A DNA stretch of 64,000 nt from Ga0077555 sp046154645 (GCA_046154645.1 JBJXDZ010000004.1:124001-188000), one strand, 5' to 3'; counted from the stretch's first letter, positions 1-9,606 are shown. Numbers and translations are program-made. Notes: generated by a model not told the origin, from the letters alone.

Positions 1-41
1 GTCGGAGCGCTCGCCCGTTTTCTTGTTCGTCGCCGCTTCAA

Positions 42-1034
42 TCAGATGCCGCGATCCTTGGCGAGCTTGGCCAGCGACGTCTCGGGCCGGGCGCCAATGT
101 GACTGATCACCTCGGCTGCGGCGATCGAGCCCAGGCGGCCGCATGTGTCGAGGGACTTGCCTTGGGACAGGCCGTAGAGGAAGCCCGCAGCGTAGAGATC
201 GCCGGCGCCGGTCGTGTCAACCACCTGACGCACGGGTTCTGGCGTCACCGTGACCGCCTTGTCGCCGGCCATGATCAGTGAGCCCTTGGCGCTGCGGGTC
301 AGGACCGCGATCTTGACATCGCCCTTGGCTTGCCGGGCGGCGTCGTCGAACACTTTGGTCTGATAGAGCGAAGTGATCTCGGATTCGTTGGCGAAGAGGA
401 TATCGGTTTCCTTGCGGATCAACTCCAGGAACTCGGCCCTGTGGCGGTCGACGCAAAAAGAATCCGACAGCGTCAAGGCCACCTTGCGGCCAGCTTGGCG
501 CGCCAAGCCCGCGGCCTGCCGGAATGCAGCCTTGGCGGCGGGCTGATCGAACAGATAGCCTTCGAGATAGACGATACCTGACGCTTTCACCATGGCCGCG
601 TCGACCTCGCCCTGGTTGAGCTCGGGGCTGACGCCGAGGAACGTGTTCATGGTCCGCTCGCCGTCGGGCGTGACCAGGATCAGCGAGCGCGACGTCGGTG
701 CGCCGCCCTTCGCCGCCGGGGTGGTGAACGCAACCCGTGCCGCCTCGATGTCATGCGCAAAGATGCGGCCGAACTCATCATCGGCGACCTTGCCGATGAA
801 CCCCGCTCGCCCCCCGAACGAGGCGATGCCGACCATCGTATTGGCAGCCGAACCGCCGGAAATCTCGACGGCCGGCCCCATGTCCTTGTACAGCGTCGTC
901 ACCGTGTCGGCATCGACGAGGCGCATATGGCCCTTCGGCGCATTGTGCTTGGCCAGGAAAGCGTCGTTGCAGCGCCCGATGACGTCGACGATGGCGTTGC
1001 CAATGCCGACGACGTCGTACTTGATATCCGTCAT
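42..1034 (-). CDS. Adenosine kinase (PfkB/ribokinase family)
   Basis: Probable cytosolic sugar/nucleoside kinase, closest in layout to alphaproteobacterial adenosine kinases, which phosphorylate adenosine to AMP. The 330-residue protein has the family's substrate-side Gly-Gly-Ser-Ala-Ala-Asn at residues 60-65 and the C-terminal PfkB signature DTTGAGD at 273-279, whose last Asp is the catalytic base. The start at 1034 is preferred over an in-frame ATG at 1058 because a GGAGG lies 7 bases before it and the N-terminus (MTDIKYDVVGIGNAIVDV) then fits the family. It lies 83 bp downstream of the GT4 gene in the same direction. Family assignment is firm. Adenosine rather than another nucleoside or ketose as substrate rests on overall resemblance only. 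Confidence 0.88.
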   Translation of the reverse strand: MTDIKYDVVGIGNAIVDVIGRCNDAFLAKHNAPKGHMRLVDADTVTTLYKDMGPAVEISGGSAANTMVGIASFGGRAGFIGKVADDEFGRIFAHDIEAARVAFTTPAAKGGAPTSRSLILVTPDGERTMNTFLGVSPELNQGEVDAAMVKASGIVYLEGYLFDQPAAKAAFRQAAGLARQAGRKVALTLSDSFCVDRHRAEFLELIRKETDILFANESEITSLYQTKVFDDAARQAKGDVKIAVLTRSAKGSLIMAGDKAVTVTPEPVRQVVDTTGAGDLYAAGFLYGLSQGKSLDTCGRLGSIAAAEVISHIGARPETSLAKLAKDRGI

Positions 1035-1117
1035 GGAAGTGCCTCCCGGGCCGTTCACCTTGCAGTTTGCGGCGCACTATAGGGCGGCGGCTCGGCGGGA
1101 CAACAAAAAACCAGGCT

Positions 1118-2248
1118 TCAGGCCCGGACGCTGGTGAGGCTCTCGGTGTGCCCGGGACGGCCACGGCCGATGTCGAAGGCCCGCTTCATGCCTCGCGCCG
1201 AAGTCTCGATGCTGGCCCAGGCGATGGCTTCCTGGCGGCGGGCCATGAACGAAGTCCAACGGCTCTCGTGGGTGAGCATGTCGAAAGCGGCATCGGCCCA
1301 GGCCTTGGTCTCCAAGGGCCGCACGAGGCCGAGGCCAAAACGTTCAATGTAGCCCGTGCACGAGGTCGCATGTGGCGAGCCGAGGACCGGGGTGCCGCAC
1401 TGGACGGCCTCGTTGGCCACGAGCCCCCAGACGTCGCCGCGCGAGGGAAACAGCATCACCTTCGCCGAGGCGAACACAGCGGACATGTCACCGGGCTGCA
1501 GGGCGCCATCGAAATGCGCATGGATGTTTGCCGCGGCCAAGCGAGCCTGCATCTCGGCGCGCGCGGGGCCATCGCCCGTCACGCGAACCATGAGGTCCGG
1601 TCGCGCCTGCTTGAGTGCGGCCATCACGTCAGCGAAAAACAGTGCACCCTTGATCTCCTCATTGAGACCACCGGCAAACAGGATGTCGAACCGGCGCTGC
1701 CCAAAGCTGGGAATGATTGCCGGTGGATCCCAGGGCGGCACCAGCGGCACCACGGTCGAACGGGCGGGGTCAAGGCCCCAACGCGCCAGCAACTTGACGC
1801 TGTCCTCGCTCGCACAAATGCCGAATTTTGCCGATGGCACCAACAGCCGTCGCATCAAGCGGTGCGGCCATGACCGCTCGCCTGGATCGATGGATGGAAC
1901 ACCGTCGGTGCTGATGCCGAACGGTGTCCGCGTCACTTTCGCATAGGCTCCGGCCAAGGCCATCGTCGGAGAGAACCCCGCCACGGCGATCAGGTCCGGC
2001 CTCAGTTTGGCCAGATGCCGCACAATGGAGGGATTGAAGTAGACGTGGCTGATGTCGGACAGGTGTTTCCTGAAGCCTGGAAGAATGGTGAGCTTGAAGT
2101 TGCGGGGTTCGCCGACCACCCAGCTGCGATGTGGTTCATTTTCGATGCATGAATAGACGTACAACTCCTCGCCGGTGAGATCTACGAAGGCCTCGAACAG
2201 GCGGCGATTGTAAGGGGTCATGTGGCCGGTGACGATGGCAGAGGGCAT
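1118..2248 (-). CDS. Glycosyltransferase family 4 (group 1)
   Basis: Retaining GT-B glycosyltransferase, expected to transfer a sugar from a nucleotide donor to a cell-surface glycan or lipid acceptor at the cytoplasmic membrane face. The C-terminal half carries the family's donor-binding region: a GGLNEEIKG-type loop followed by DVWGLVANEAVQCGTPVLGS, where the two Glu/Gln-flanked helices contact the donor. Start taken at the ATG giving MPSAIVTGHM (376 aa). A longer in-frame start at 2341 exists, but its extra 31 residues are low-complexity and unlike a GT-B N-terminus. No strong Shine-Dalgarno is visible. It faces away from the rest of the polysaccharide cluster. Acceptor and donor cannot be told from sequence. 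Confidence 0.85.
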   Translation of the reverse strand: MPSAIVTGHMTPYNRRLFEAFVDLTGEELYVYSCIENEPHRSWVVGEPRNFKLTILPGFRKHLSDISHVYFNPSIVRHLAKLRPDLIAVAGFSPTMALAGAYAKVTRTPFGISTDGVPSIDPGERSWPHRLMRRLLVPSAKFGICASEDSVKLLARWGLDPARSTVVPLVPPWDPPAIIPSFGQRRFDILFAGGLNEEIKGALFFADVMAALKQARPDLMVRVTGDGPARAEMQARLAAANIHAHFDGALQPGDMSAVFASAKVMLFPSRGDVWGLVANEAVQCGTPVLGSPHATSCTGYIERFGLGLVRPLETKAWADAAFDMLTHESRWTSFMARRQEAIAWASIETSARGMKRAFDIGRGRPGHTESLTSVRA

Positions 2249-2533
2249 GGCGCTTCGGCTCGCGTGACGGAACGTGAATGCAGTTGTCGATGACGGCTCG
2301 TGTGACGGTCTAAGACAGCGAAGGTGGCTACTCAATGACAAAGGCTGAATAGCGTTGCCAAGTGTACGTTCTTTCCCTCGTTGTCCGATTGCCGTGCCTT
2401 TGATACCGGATGGCGTGGATTATCCACCCATCGCGTGACATTCTTCGGGTGCCGCCGGCCTGGATCACCCAATGCCGGTGGCACGATCGGTGGCGTGAAT
2501 GGCCGCGCGATCATGTGTCGGGAGTTGCTCTGC

Positions 2534-3250
2534 ATGACCAGCGCTGGACAGGTCGCGATCGTTACGGGGGCCAATCGTGGTCTCGGTTTCGAGATTGTGC
2601 GGCAACTGGCCCGTCTGGGTGTGCGAACGGTGCTCGCGGCCCGTGACGGTGCCAAGGCGGCTGCGGCTGCTGCGGCGCTGGTCCAGGAGCGGCTGCCTGT
2701 CGAGCCCGCAACGTTGAATGTCGACGATCCAGCTTCGGTCCAGGCGGCCTGTGCCGCGTGCCTGTCCCGCTACGGGCGGATCGATATCCTGGTGAACAAC
2801 GCCGGCGTGCTGCTTGATCCCGGCGAGGGTGCCGCCAGCGTACTCGACATGACCCGGGATCAGCTTCTCGCCTCCTTCAGCACCAACACGCTTGGCGCTT
2901 TCCACACCATGCAGGCGGTCTTGCCGACGATGCGCCAGGCGGGCTTTGGCCGCATCGTCAATATCTCCTCGCGCGCCGGTCAACTCGACGAGCTGCGCTC
3001 AGGCTTTCCCTCCTACCGCGTTTCCAAGACGGCCTTGAATTCGCTGACCCGCGTCACCGCTGCCGAGTTCAAGGACACCAACATCAAAATCAATGCGATG
3101 TGTCCGGGCTGGCTCAAAACGGCGATGGGTGGTGATCGCGCGCCATTGACGGCCGAGCAGGGTGCAGACACGGCGATTTGGCTGGCCATGCTGCCAGCTG
3201 ATGGTCCAACGGGTGGCTTTTTTCGGGAACGCAAGTCCTTGCCCTGGTAA
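2534..3250 (+). CDS. SDR family NAD(P)-dependent oxidoreductase
   Basis: Classical short-chain dehydrogenase/reductase of 238 residues. Visible landmarks are the cofactor-binding TGANRGLG near the N-terminus, NNAG about residue 88, the catalytic Ser in NISSRAG, and YRVSK with the catalytic Tyr and Lys. The start at 2534 is chosen because GGGAG sits 9 bases upstream and the Rossmann strand begins a few residues in. The open frame extends upstream to 2381, but that part has no SDR character. Placed between a GT4 gene and the polysaccharide operon, it may reduce a sugar or lipid precursor, but the substrate is unknown. Confidence 0.88.
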   Translation: MTSAGQVAIVTGANRGLGFEIVRQLARLGVRTVLAARDGAKAAAAAAALVQERLPVEPATLNVDDPASVQAACAACLSRYGRIDILVNNAGVLLDPGEGAASVLDMTRDQLLASFSTNTLGAFHTMQAVLPTMRQAGFGRIVNISSRAGQLDELRSGFPSYRVSKTALNSLTRVTAAEFKDTNIKINAMCPGWLKTAMGGDRAPLTAEQGADTAIWLAMLPADGPTGGFFRERKSLPW

Positions 3251-3296
3251 CTCCGTGCCAGAATGAGCCAGATAAACCTTGGGGCCGGTCACTTCA

Positions 3297-3326
3297 TTGA
3301 CAGCGGGGTGCGGACTGCCGTTCTAT
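3297..3326 (+). promoter_or_regulatory. Candidate sigma-70 promoter of the polysaccharide operon
   Basis: TTGACA at 3297-3302, an 18-base spacer and TTCTAT at 3321-3326, about 58 bases before the GT2 start codon. It is the only strong -35 hexamer in the gap between the SDR gene and the operon. Prediction from sequence alone. Confidence 0.4.
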
Positions 3327-3383
3327 CGGCTACGGGGAACGAAGCAGTGCGCGGCAACGCGCGCCTGACATCAGGACGTTGAG

Positions 3384-4352
3384 ATGCGGAGCGGACCCCG
3401 CCTATCCATAGGGATGCCGGTCTTCAATGGAGAACGGTTCATTGCGGAGGCCATCACGAGCCTGCTCCAGCAGACTTATGCCGATTTCGAGATCGTCGTG
3501 CTCGATAACGCCTCCACGGATACGACGCCCGAGATCGTGGCGCGGCTCATGGCTAGCGATTCCCGCATCCGCTACCAGCGCAACGAAACCAATATTGGCG
3601 CTTCGCCGAATTTTGCCAAGGTTGCCAGCCTAACCTCGGCGCCATTCTTCAAGTGGGCGGCCCATGACGACCTGCACGAGCCGAGCTACCTTGCCGAGAG
3701 CATGCGCACGCTCGAGGCCAATCCCGACGTTGTTCTGGCCCATGCCGATATCGTCTACATTGGACCCTGCGGGCGTAATTTTGCTCCTGGTCGCCCCGGT
3801 ACCTTTGTCGATCCGGACTCCGGCGTCGAATTGCCCGTCGATCGGGTCGATCTTGCCGAACGCGGCACCCCCCTCAGTCGCTTCGCCGACGTCATCTTCC
3901 ACAGTCGCATCGGCTCGCACATGTTTGGCGTCGTACGCCGGTCGGCGCTCGACCGAACGCGTTCGATCCAGGACATTCCGAGCTCCGACCGGCCATTTTT
4001 GGCCGAGCTGGCGCTGCTTGGGCCGTTCAAGCAGACGCGTGCGCCGTTGTTTCGCAAGCGCTTCCATCCAGCCATGACATGGGCCCTGACCGGTGACGAG
4101 GAGCGGGCCTATGTCAGCGGTTCGAGCGCTCGCTATTCACCCAGGGCGCGTAAACTGCGGGTGTATCTGACGGCGGCTTTCGGCAAGCCCGTCAGTGCGA
4201 TGACCAAGGTCGGGTGCTGTGCCGTCGTGCTCGGCTATAGCGCCAAGGTCGCCGTTGGCCGGCACCTGGGGGCAGGCCGGCGTCGCAATATCGGCAGCGC
4301 CAATTCCGGTGCGGCAAAGCGCCCGCCAAGCTCTCACGTGCAGGTTCTCTGA
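3384..4352 (+). CDS. Glycosyltransferase family 2
   Basis: Inverting GT-A glycosyltransferase, 322 residues. The N-terminus RLSIGMPVFNGERFI and the following IVVLDNASTDTT are the nucleotide-binding elements of family GT2, and KWAAHDDLHEPSY holds the metal-binding DxD-like HDD. No transmembrane helix is apparent, so it is probably a peripheral cytoplasmic enzyme elongating a lipid-linked glycan. Its stop codon overlaps the next start codon (TGATG at 4350-4354), showing translational coupling to the methyltransferase. First gene of the tightly packed cluster that runs to 9606. Confidence 0.9.
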   Translation: MRSGPRLSIGMPVFNGERFIAEAITSLLQQTYADFEIVVLDNASTDTTPEIVARLMASDSRIRYQRNETNIGASPNFAKVASLTSAPFFKWAAHDDLHEPSYLAESMRTLEANPDVVLAHADIVYIGPCGRNFAPGRPGTFVDPDSGVELPVDRVDLAERGTPLSRFADVIFHSRIGSHMFGVVRRSALDRTRSIQDIPSSDRPFLAELALLGPFKQTRAPLFRKRFHPAMTWALTGDEERAYVSGSSARYSPRARKLRVYLTAAFGKPVSAMTKVGCCAVVLGYSAKVAVGRHLGAGRRRNIGSANSGAAKRPPSSHVQVL

Positions 4353-5671
4353 TGCGTCATGTCGATGAAACCGCCATCTCGGCCAAGCAGCCTGCGGCGC
4401 GACTTGGTCCCGATCACAGCCACGGCGACACATGCCGGTTGTGTGGCACGGCGCTGTCGCGCACCTTTGTCGATCTCGGCATGTCACCGCTCTGCGAGAG
4501 CTTCCTCGAAGCCGGTGAGCTCGATCGCATGGAACCTTACTTTCCGCTGCGCGTGATGATTTGCGACACATGCTTCCTCGTGCAGTTGCGCGAATACGTG
4601 GCCCCCGATCACATCTTCACGACGTATGCCTATTTTTCGTCGTTCTCGACCAGCTGGGTGGCCCACGCCAAGGCCTACTGCGAGATGATTGCCAAGCGCC
4701 TGGAACTCGGGTCCGCGAGCCTGGTCGTGGAACTCGCCAGCAACGATGGTTATCTGCTGCAGCACTTCAAGCCGCTGGGCGTGCCCGCAATCGGCGTCGA
4801 GCCGGCGGCCAATGTGGCGGAGGTGGCGCGCACCAAAGGCGTGGAAACCATCGTCGATTTCTTCGGCGTTCGCCTGGCGGAAAAGATGGTGGCGGAGGGG
4901 CGTGCGGCCGACCTGATCGCCGGCAACAATGTCCTGGCGCAGGTGCCTGACCTCAAAGACTTTGTCGGCGGCATCCGCACGCTGCTCAAACCGGAAGGCG
5001 TCGTTACACTTGAGTTCCCGCATCTCGAACGGTTGATCGATGAGAGCCAATTCGACACCATCTATCACGAGCACTTCTCGTACTTCTCGCTGACCACGAT
5101 CGAGATCATGGGCGCGCGGCACAACTTGAAGCTGATCGATGTCGAGGAGTTGCCGACGCATGGCGGCTCGCTGCGGGTCTATCTGGCGCACGCCGCCAGC
5201 GCCAGGACACCGTCGCCACGCGTTGCGGCCCTCCTGGAGCGCGAACGCCGCCTTGGCTATCGCGACGGTGCCACCTACACGGGCTTTGGCCCCAGGGTGC
5301 AGCAAGTCAAGCGGGACCTGTTGGCGACGCTCATCCAGTTGAAGCGCGAGGGCAAACGCATCTGCGGCTACGGCGCGCCGGGGAAAGGCAATACGCTGCT
5401 CAACTACTGCGGCATCGGCCCCGACTTCCTGGATTTCACGGTTGATCGCAACCCCTACAAGCATGGCCGCTTCACGCCTGGACAGCATGTGCCGATCCAC
5501 CCCGTGGAGATGATCGACAAGGCGCGACCCGATTATCTGCTGATCCTGCCATGGAACCTCAAGACCGAGATCATGCAGCAGATGCGGCACATCGGGGATT
5601 GGGGCGGCAAATTCATCGTGCCGATTCCGACCTGCACCATCATCGACCCGAGAAAGGATGGAGCGCCATGA
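4352..5671 (+). CDS. Nucleotide-sugar C-methyltransferase (class I SAM-dependent, TylC3/TcaB9 type)
   Basis: Three-part enzyme (439 aa) expected to methylate a carbon of a keto-deoxy nucleotide sugar using S-adenosylmethionine. Residues 28-74 hold the N-terminal zinc site (C28, C31, C71, C74). The SAM loop is VVELASNDGYL at 125-135. YHEH at 238-241 matches the Tyr and His that act in C-3 sugar methyltransferases of this family. The C-terminal third (GYGAPGKGNTLLNY onward) is the family's Rossmann-like C-terminal domain. It overlaps the GT2 gene by 1 base and the next gene by 4. The presence of a C-methyltransferase predicts a branched sugar in the product glycan, but the exact sugar is not deducible. 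Confidence 0.9.
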   Translation: MRHVDETAISAKQPAARLGPDHSHGDTCRLCGTALSRTFVDLGMSPLCESFLEAGELDRMEPYFPLRVMICDTCFLVQLREYVAPDHIFTTYAYFSSFSTSWVAHAKAYCEMIAKRLELGSASLVVELASNDGYLLQHFKPLGVPAIGVEPAANVAEVARTKGVETIVDFFGVRLAEKMVAEGRAADLIAGNNVLAQVPDLKDFVGGIRTLLKPEGVVTLEFPHLERLIDESQFDTIYHEHFSYFSLTTIEIMGARHNLKLIDVEELPTHGGSLRVYLAHAASARTPSPRVAALLERERRLGYRDGATYTGFGPRVQQVKRDLLATLIQLKREGKRICGYGAPGKGNTLLNYCGIGPDFLDFTVDRNPYKHGRFTPGQHVPIHPVEMIDKARPDYLLILPWNLKTEIMQQMRHIGDWGGKFIVPIPTCTIIDPRKDGAP

Positions 5672-6507
5672 AGACCGTCCTCTTCTGCGGCGGCCAGGGC
5701 ATGCGCATCCGCGAGTATTCGGACGCCGTGCCGAAGCCCATGATCCCCATCGGCCAGCAGCCGATCATGTGGCACTTGATGCAGTACTACGCCCAATATG
5801 GCCACAAGGACTTCGTGCTTTGCCTCGGCTACAAAGCCAATGTCGTAAAGGACTTCTTCCTGTCAGGGCGGCCGCAGTCGTTCAATGATTGCGTCGTCTC
5901 GGGCTTCGGGCGCAATGTCGAGATCATCGGCGATCGGCATGAGGACTGGCGCGTAGCGCTGATCGACACGGGCATCTCGCGCAACATTGGCGAACGCCTT
6001 GTCGCGGTGCGCTCTCATGTCGAGAACGAGGAGATGTTTCTCGCCAATTACAGCGACGGCCTCTCCGACGTGAACCTCGCCGAGATGGTCGATGTGTTCG
6101 CCAAAAGCAACAAGGTGGCAGCCTTCCTGGCCGTGCGCCCCTCGATGAGCATGCATCTGGTAGGCTTCGGCGATGAGGGGCGTCTCACCAGCTTCCTCGA
6201 TGCCAAGCAGGCTGACCTTTGGATCAATGGCGGCTTCTTCATCATGCGGCCGGAGATCTTCGACTACATCGAGGAGGGCGATGAATTGGTTGGCGAGCCC
6301 TTCGCGCGCCTGATCGCCGAGGACAAGCTGCTGGCCTACAAGCATGAGGGCTTCTGGTGTCCGATGGATACCTTGAAGGACAAGCAATACCTGGAAGACC
6401 TCGTCGACAATGCCAAGATGCCGTGGCGGCTGCCGCCGGTTGACGTGCCTTCGCCGCCAAAGCCGCTCGGCAAGAAATGCCGCCCGAAGTCGGAGACGAC
6501 GACGTGA
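5668..6507 (+). CDS. rfbF: Sugar-1-phosphate cytidylyltransferase (RfbF-like)
   Basis: Nucleotidyltransferase that activates a hexose-1-phosphate, most likely glucose-1-phosphate with CTP to give CDP-glucose. The N-terminus shows the GGxGxR loop (residues 8-13) and the PKPMIPIG motif (22-29), followed by the family's MWHLMQYYAQYG and FVLCLGYKA. At 279 residues it is somewhat longer than typical RfbF (about 257). The start at 5668 overlaps the previous stop by 4 bases (ATGA). CDP preference is inferred from similarity to RfbF; UDP or dTDP cannot be excluded. No CDP-glucose 4,6-dehydratase is found nearby. Confidence 0.82.
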   Translation: MKTVLFCGGQGMRIREYSDAVPKPMIPIGQQPIMWHLMQYYAQYGHKDFVLCLGYKANVVKDFFLSGRPQSFNDCVVSGFGRNVEIIGDRHEDWRVALIDTGISRNIGERLVAVRSHVENEEMFLANYSDGLSDVNLAEMVDVFAKSNKVAAFLAVRPSMSMHLVGFGDEGRLTSFLDAKQADLWINGGFFIMRPEIFDYIEEGDELVGEPFARLIAEDKLLAYKHEGFWCPMDTLKDKQYLEDLVDNAKMPWRLPPVDVPSPPKPLGKKCRPKSETTT

Positions 6508-7157
6508 AAGCCCTGCCGTTGGCGCGGCCAGGCGAACGCCTCAAGGTGCTTTGTCTCGGCGCCCATTCAGATGACATCGAGATTGGGGCCGGGGCGACCC
6601 TCCTCGGCTGGATCGCGGCTGGCGTTCACGTCGAGGCGCACTGGGTGGTGCTGTCCGCCAATGGCGAGCGAGAAAGCGAAGCGCGGGCCTCCGCTGCCGA
6701 TTTTCTTGCAGGCGCGACGGCTGCCACGATTGAGATCGCCGGGTTTCGGGACGGCTTCTTCCCCTATCAGGGCGTCGAGATCAAGACCTGGTTCGAAGGC
6801 CTGAAGCGGCGTGTTGCACCGGATGTCATTCTCACGCACACGCGTGACGATGCCCACCAGGACCACCGCGAGGTGGCGTGCCTCACCACCAATACGTTCC
6901 GTGATCAGGTCGTGCTCGAATACGAGATTCCCAAATGGGATGGCGATTTGGGTCGGCCCAACGTCTACGTGGCGGCGAGCCAGACGGTGATGGCGCGGAA
7001 GATCGAGTTGCTGGAGCGTCATTTCGCGTCGCAGCGCTCGAAGGATTGGTTCGAGCCGAGCACGTTCTTGGGGCTTGCCCGGCTGCGAGGCATGGAATGC
7101 CGGGCCCCTGACGGTCTCGCTGAGGCTTTCCATGGGCGCAAGCTCAGGCTCGGTTGA
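6504..7157 (+). CDS. PIG-L family deacetylase
   Basis: Zinc-dependent LmbE/PIG-L hydrolase that normally removes an N-acetyl group from an amino sugar. The zinc motif AHSDD spans residues 20-24 (family form AHPDD) and the second ligand cluster HQDH lies at 118-121. A GTG at 6504 is preferred as start: it overlaps the preceding TGA by 4 bases (GTGA) and has GGAG 9 bases upstream. An ATG at 6477 would add nine residues and overlap more. Cytoplasmic, 217 aa. Here it probably deacetylates a sugar intermediate of the pathway, giving a free amine; this is an inference from context. Confidence 0.88.
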   Translation: MKALPLARPGERLKVLCLGAHSDDIEIGAGATLLGWIAAGVHVEAHWVVLSANGERESEARASAADFLAGATAATIEIAGFRDGFFPYQGVEIKTWFEGLKRRVAPDVILTHTRDDAHQDHREVACLTTNTFRDQVVLEYEIPKWDGDLGRPNVYVAASQTVMARKIELLERHFASQRSKDWFEPSTFLGLARLRGMECRAPDGLAEAFHGRKLRLG

Positions 7158-7230
7158 GTTTGGCAGTTTGTTCGTGTGATGGATTGGCCGGCGCGGATCG
7201 CCAGCTGACAGTGACGTAGAGGAGTTGGTC

Positions 7231-8274
7231 ATGCGGGTCATGGTGACGGGGCACAAGGGTTACATCGGCACGGTCATGGTACCGATGCTGCAGGCCGCCG
7301 GCCATGAGGTCATCGGCTTCGACAGCGATCTCTACGCGCGCTGCACGTTCGAGTCCGGTGGCGCAATCGCTCAGGTCACCGAGGTCAGCAAGGACGTCCG
7401 CGATGCCGAGCCCGCCGACTTCCGCGGCGTCGATGCGGTGATCCACCTGGCTGCGCTCTCGAATGATCCGCTCGGTAATCTGGATGCCGAGAACACCTAC
7501 GCCATCAATCATCGCGCCAGTGTGCGCGTTGCCGAAGCCGCCAAAGTCGCCGGAGTCCGCCGCTTTCTGCTGGCTTCGTCCTGCAGCAACTACGGCCTCG
7601 CCGGTGATGACATGCTCGATGAGACCGGCGCGCTCAATCCGGTGACGGCCTATGGCGTCTCCAAGGTTCGCGCCGAGCATGATATCGCCAAGCTCGCCGA
7701 CACGTCGTTTTGCCCCGTCTACTTGCGTCCCGCCACCGCTTATGGCCTGTCTCCGCGCCAACGCTTCGATATCGTGCTCAACAATCTCGTTGCCTGGGCC
7801 GTCACCGAGGGTCGCATCTACCTCAAGTCCGACGGCTCGCCGTGGCGTCCGATTGCGCACATTCGCGACATCTCCCATGCCTTCGTGTGTGCGCTGGATG
7901 CGCCGGAGCAGGCCGTCTTCAACGAGGCTTTCAACGTCGGCCAGACCGCACACAACTATCGCATTCGCGAGATCGCCGAGATTGTCGCGGATGTCGTGCC
8001 CGGTTGCCAGCTCGCGTATGCGCCGGACGCCGGACCTGACAAGCGCTCCTATCGCGTCAGCTTCGAGAAGATCCGCCGTGCCATGCCAGCCTTCCAGCCG
8101 CAATGGGACGCGCGCCGCGGTGCCGTCGAAATGTACGCGGCCTACAAGGCTGCGAACCTCGATCTCGCCTCCTTCGAGGGGCCGCGTTATCAGCGCATCG
8201 GCCATATTCAGCAATTGCTATCAACCGGGGTGCTATCACCGGAGCTGCGGCATCTGACGCCGAAAGCGGCTTGA
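7231..8274 (+). CDS. NAD-dependent sugar epimerase/dehydratase (extended SDR)
   Basis: Extended short-chain dehydrogenase acting on nucleotide sugars, 347 aa. The glycine motif TGHKGYIG (6-13) binds NAD(P). HLAALSNDP (72-80), SSCSNYG (116-122) and YGVSK (Y141, K145) supply the catalytic Ser, Tyr and Lys. The ATG at 7231 follows GGAG by 7 bases; a TTG six bases earlier is a less likely start. It follows the deacetylase by 73 bp in the same direction. Whether it epimerises, dehydrates or reduces the CDP/NDP-sugar cannot be decided from motifs. Confidence 0.88.
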   Translation: MRVMVTGHKGYIGTVMVPMLQAAGHEVIGFDSDLYARCTFESGGAIAQVTEVSKDVRDAEPADFRGVDAVIHLAALSNDPLGNLDAENTYAINHRASVRVAEAAKVAGVRRFLLASSCSNYGLAGDDMLDETGALNPVTAYGVSKVRAEHDIAKLADTSFCPVYLRPATAYGLSPRQRFDIVLNNLVAWAVTEGRIYLKSDGSPWRPIAHIRDISHAFVCALDAPEQAVFNEAFNVGQTAHNYRIREIAEIVADVVPGCQLAYAPDAGPDKRSYRVSFEKIRRAMPAFQPQWDARRGAVEMYAAYKAANLDLASFEGPRYQRIGHIQQLLSTGVLSPELRHLTPKAA

Positions 8275-8280
8275 GCCAAC

Positions 8281-9606
8281 ATGCCGGACGCCGGGCCAGC
8301 AACAGTCGGGGATCTCGCCTCGCTCGCCGTCCCAGGTGAGCGAATCCATGCGCTGGCGGCCAGGCTCTTTCCCATCGCGCGTAGCATCACCGGCGACGGC
8401 GTGCGGGCAACGTTGCGCCTGTTGAGTGATCACGTGCCGTTGACGATCCATGAGGTTGCCTCGGGAACCGAGATCCTCGACTGGACGGTGCCGCCGGAAT
8501 GGACTATGCGCGCGGCCTACATTGCCGACATGAGCGGCCGGCGCGTTGTCGATGTGGCCAATCATTCCCTGCACGTTGTCGGCTACAGCACGCCCATTCG
8601 TGCTCGCATGAGCCGCGCCGCGCTCGAAGCGCACTTGCACTCACTCCCCGCCATGCCGGAACTCATTCCTTATCGCACGAGCTACTATGCGCCGGCGTGG
8701 GGGTTCTGCCTGGCCGATAGCGTGCGCACCGCCATGCGTGACGATTTCTACGATGTGGTGATCGATGCGACGTTGGCGTCGGGTGCGCTGACCTACGGTG
8801 AGTACCTCCATCGCGGCCGGTCCACCGACGAGGTGCTGCTCTCGGCCCACATCTGTCATCCCTCGCTGGCCAACGACAATTGCTCCGGCATCGCCGTGCT
8901 GGCATGCTTGGCTGAGGCGATGCGCGGGATTGAAACGCACTTGTCGTATCGCTTCTTGCTGGCCCCGGGGACGATCGGTGCGATTGCCTGGCTGGCGCAG
9001 AACCGATCCGAAGTCGGGCGCATCCAGCACGGTCTCGTCGTCTCCAATGTCGGCGATGGGGGAGGTCCGACGTACAAGCGCAGCCGTCGCGGCGATGCCG
9101 TGATCGATCGCGCGGCCCAGCATGTGCTGGCCAATTGTGGGCTATCGCCGCGGGTGCTCGATTTCTCCCCCTATGGCTACGACGAGCGCCAGTATTGCTC
9201 GCCGGGCTTCGATCTCCCGGTGGGCTCCTTCCAGCGCAGCGCCTGGGGCACCTTCCCGGAGTACCACACGTCTGCCGACAATCTTGATTTCATTCGGCCA
9301 GAGCATCTTGCGGCGTCGCTGCAACTCATTGCGCGCATGTTGGCTGTGGTCGATGGCAACCAGATCTGGCGCAACACAATGCCTTACGGGGAACCTCAAC
9401 TCGGGCGGCGCGGTCTCTATGACGCTGTTGATGGCGTGCGTCCGAGCGAGGCTGAGCGCATGGCGATGCTATGGGTGCTCAATCAGGCGGATGGCCGATG
9501 CGATCTTCTGGCCATTGCCGAACGCGCCGGGCTCGGGTTCGAACTTGTGCGACGTGTCGCCTTGCGCCTGGCAGCAGCCGGGTTGCTGGCGCCAGGTCAA
9601 GCCTGA
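8281..9606 (+). CDS. DUF4910 protein: aminopeptidase-like domain with C-terminal winged helix
   Basis: A 441-residue protein of the DUF4910 family, whose fold resembles zinc aminopeptidases. Potential metal ligands lie in LLSAHICHPSLANDN (H190, H193, D199) and in FPEYHTSADN nearer the C-terminus. The last 70 residues look like the small winged-helix domain common at this family's end. It starts 6 bp after the epimerase stop, so it is co-transcribed. Family members occur in polysaccharide gene clusters, but no reaction is established to my knowledge. An amide hydrolase acting on an N-acylated sugar is a reasonable guess, not a demonstrated role. Confidence 0.82.
   Translation: MPDAGPATVGDLASLAVPGERIHALAARLFPIARSITGDGVRATLRLLSDHVPLTIHEVASGTEILDWTVPPEWTMRAAYIADMSGRRVVDVANHSLHVVGYSTPIRARMSRAALEAHLHSLPAMPELIPYRTSYYAPAWGFCLADSVRTAMRDDFYDVVIDATLASGALTYGEYLHRGRSTDEVLLSAHICHPSLANDNCSGIAVLACLAEAMRGIETHLSYRFLLAPGTIGAIAWLAQNRSEVGRIQHGLVVSNVGDGGGPTYKRSRRGDAVIDRAAQHVLANCGLSPRVLDFSPYGYDERQYCSPGFDLPVGSFQRSAWGTFPEYHTSADNLDFIRPEHLAASLQLIARMLAVVDGNQIWRNTMPYGEPQLGRRGLYDAVDGVRPSEAERMAMLWVLNQADGRCDLLAIAERAGLGFELVRRVALRLAAAGLLAPGQA

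Noticed and set aside
4484..5590. 368-codon frame antisense to the C-methyltransferase
   Set aside because: No domain recognisable; the plus-strand gene has all catalytic motifs.
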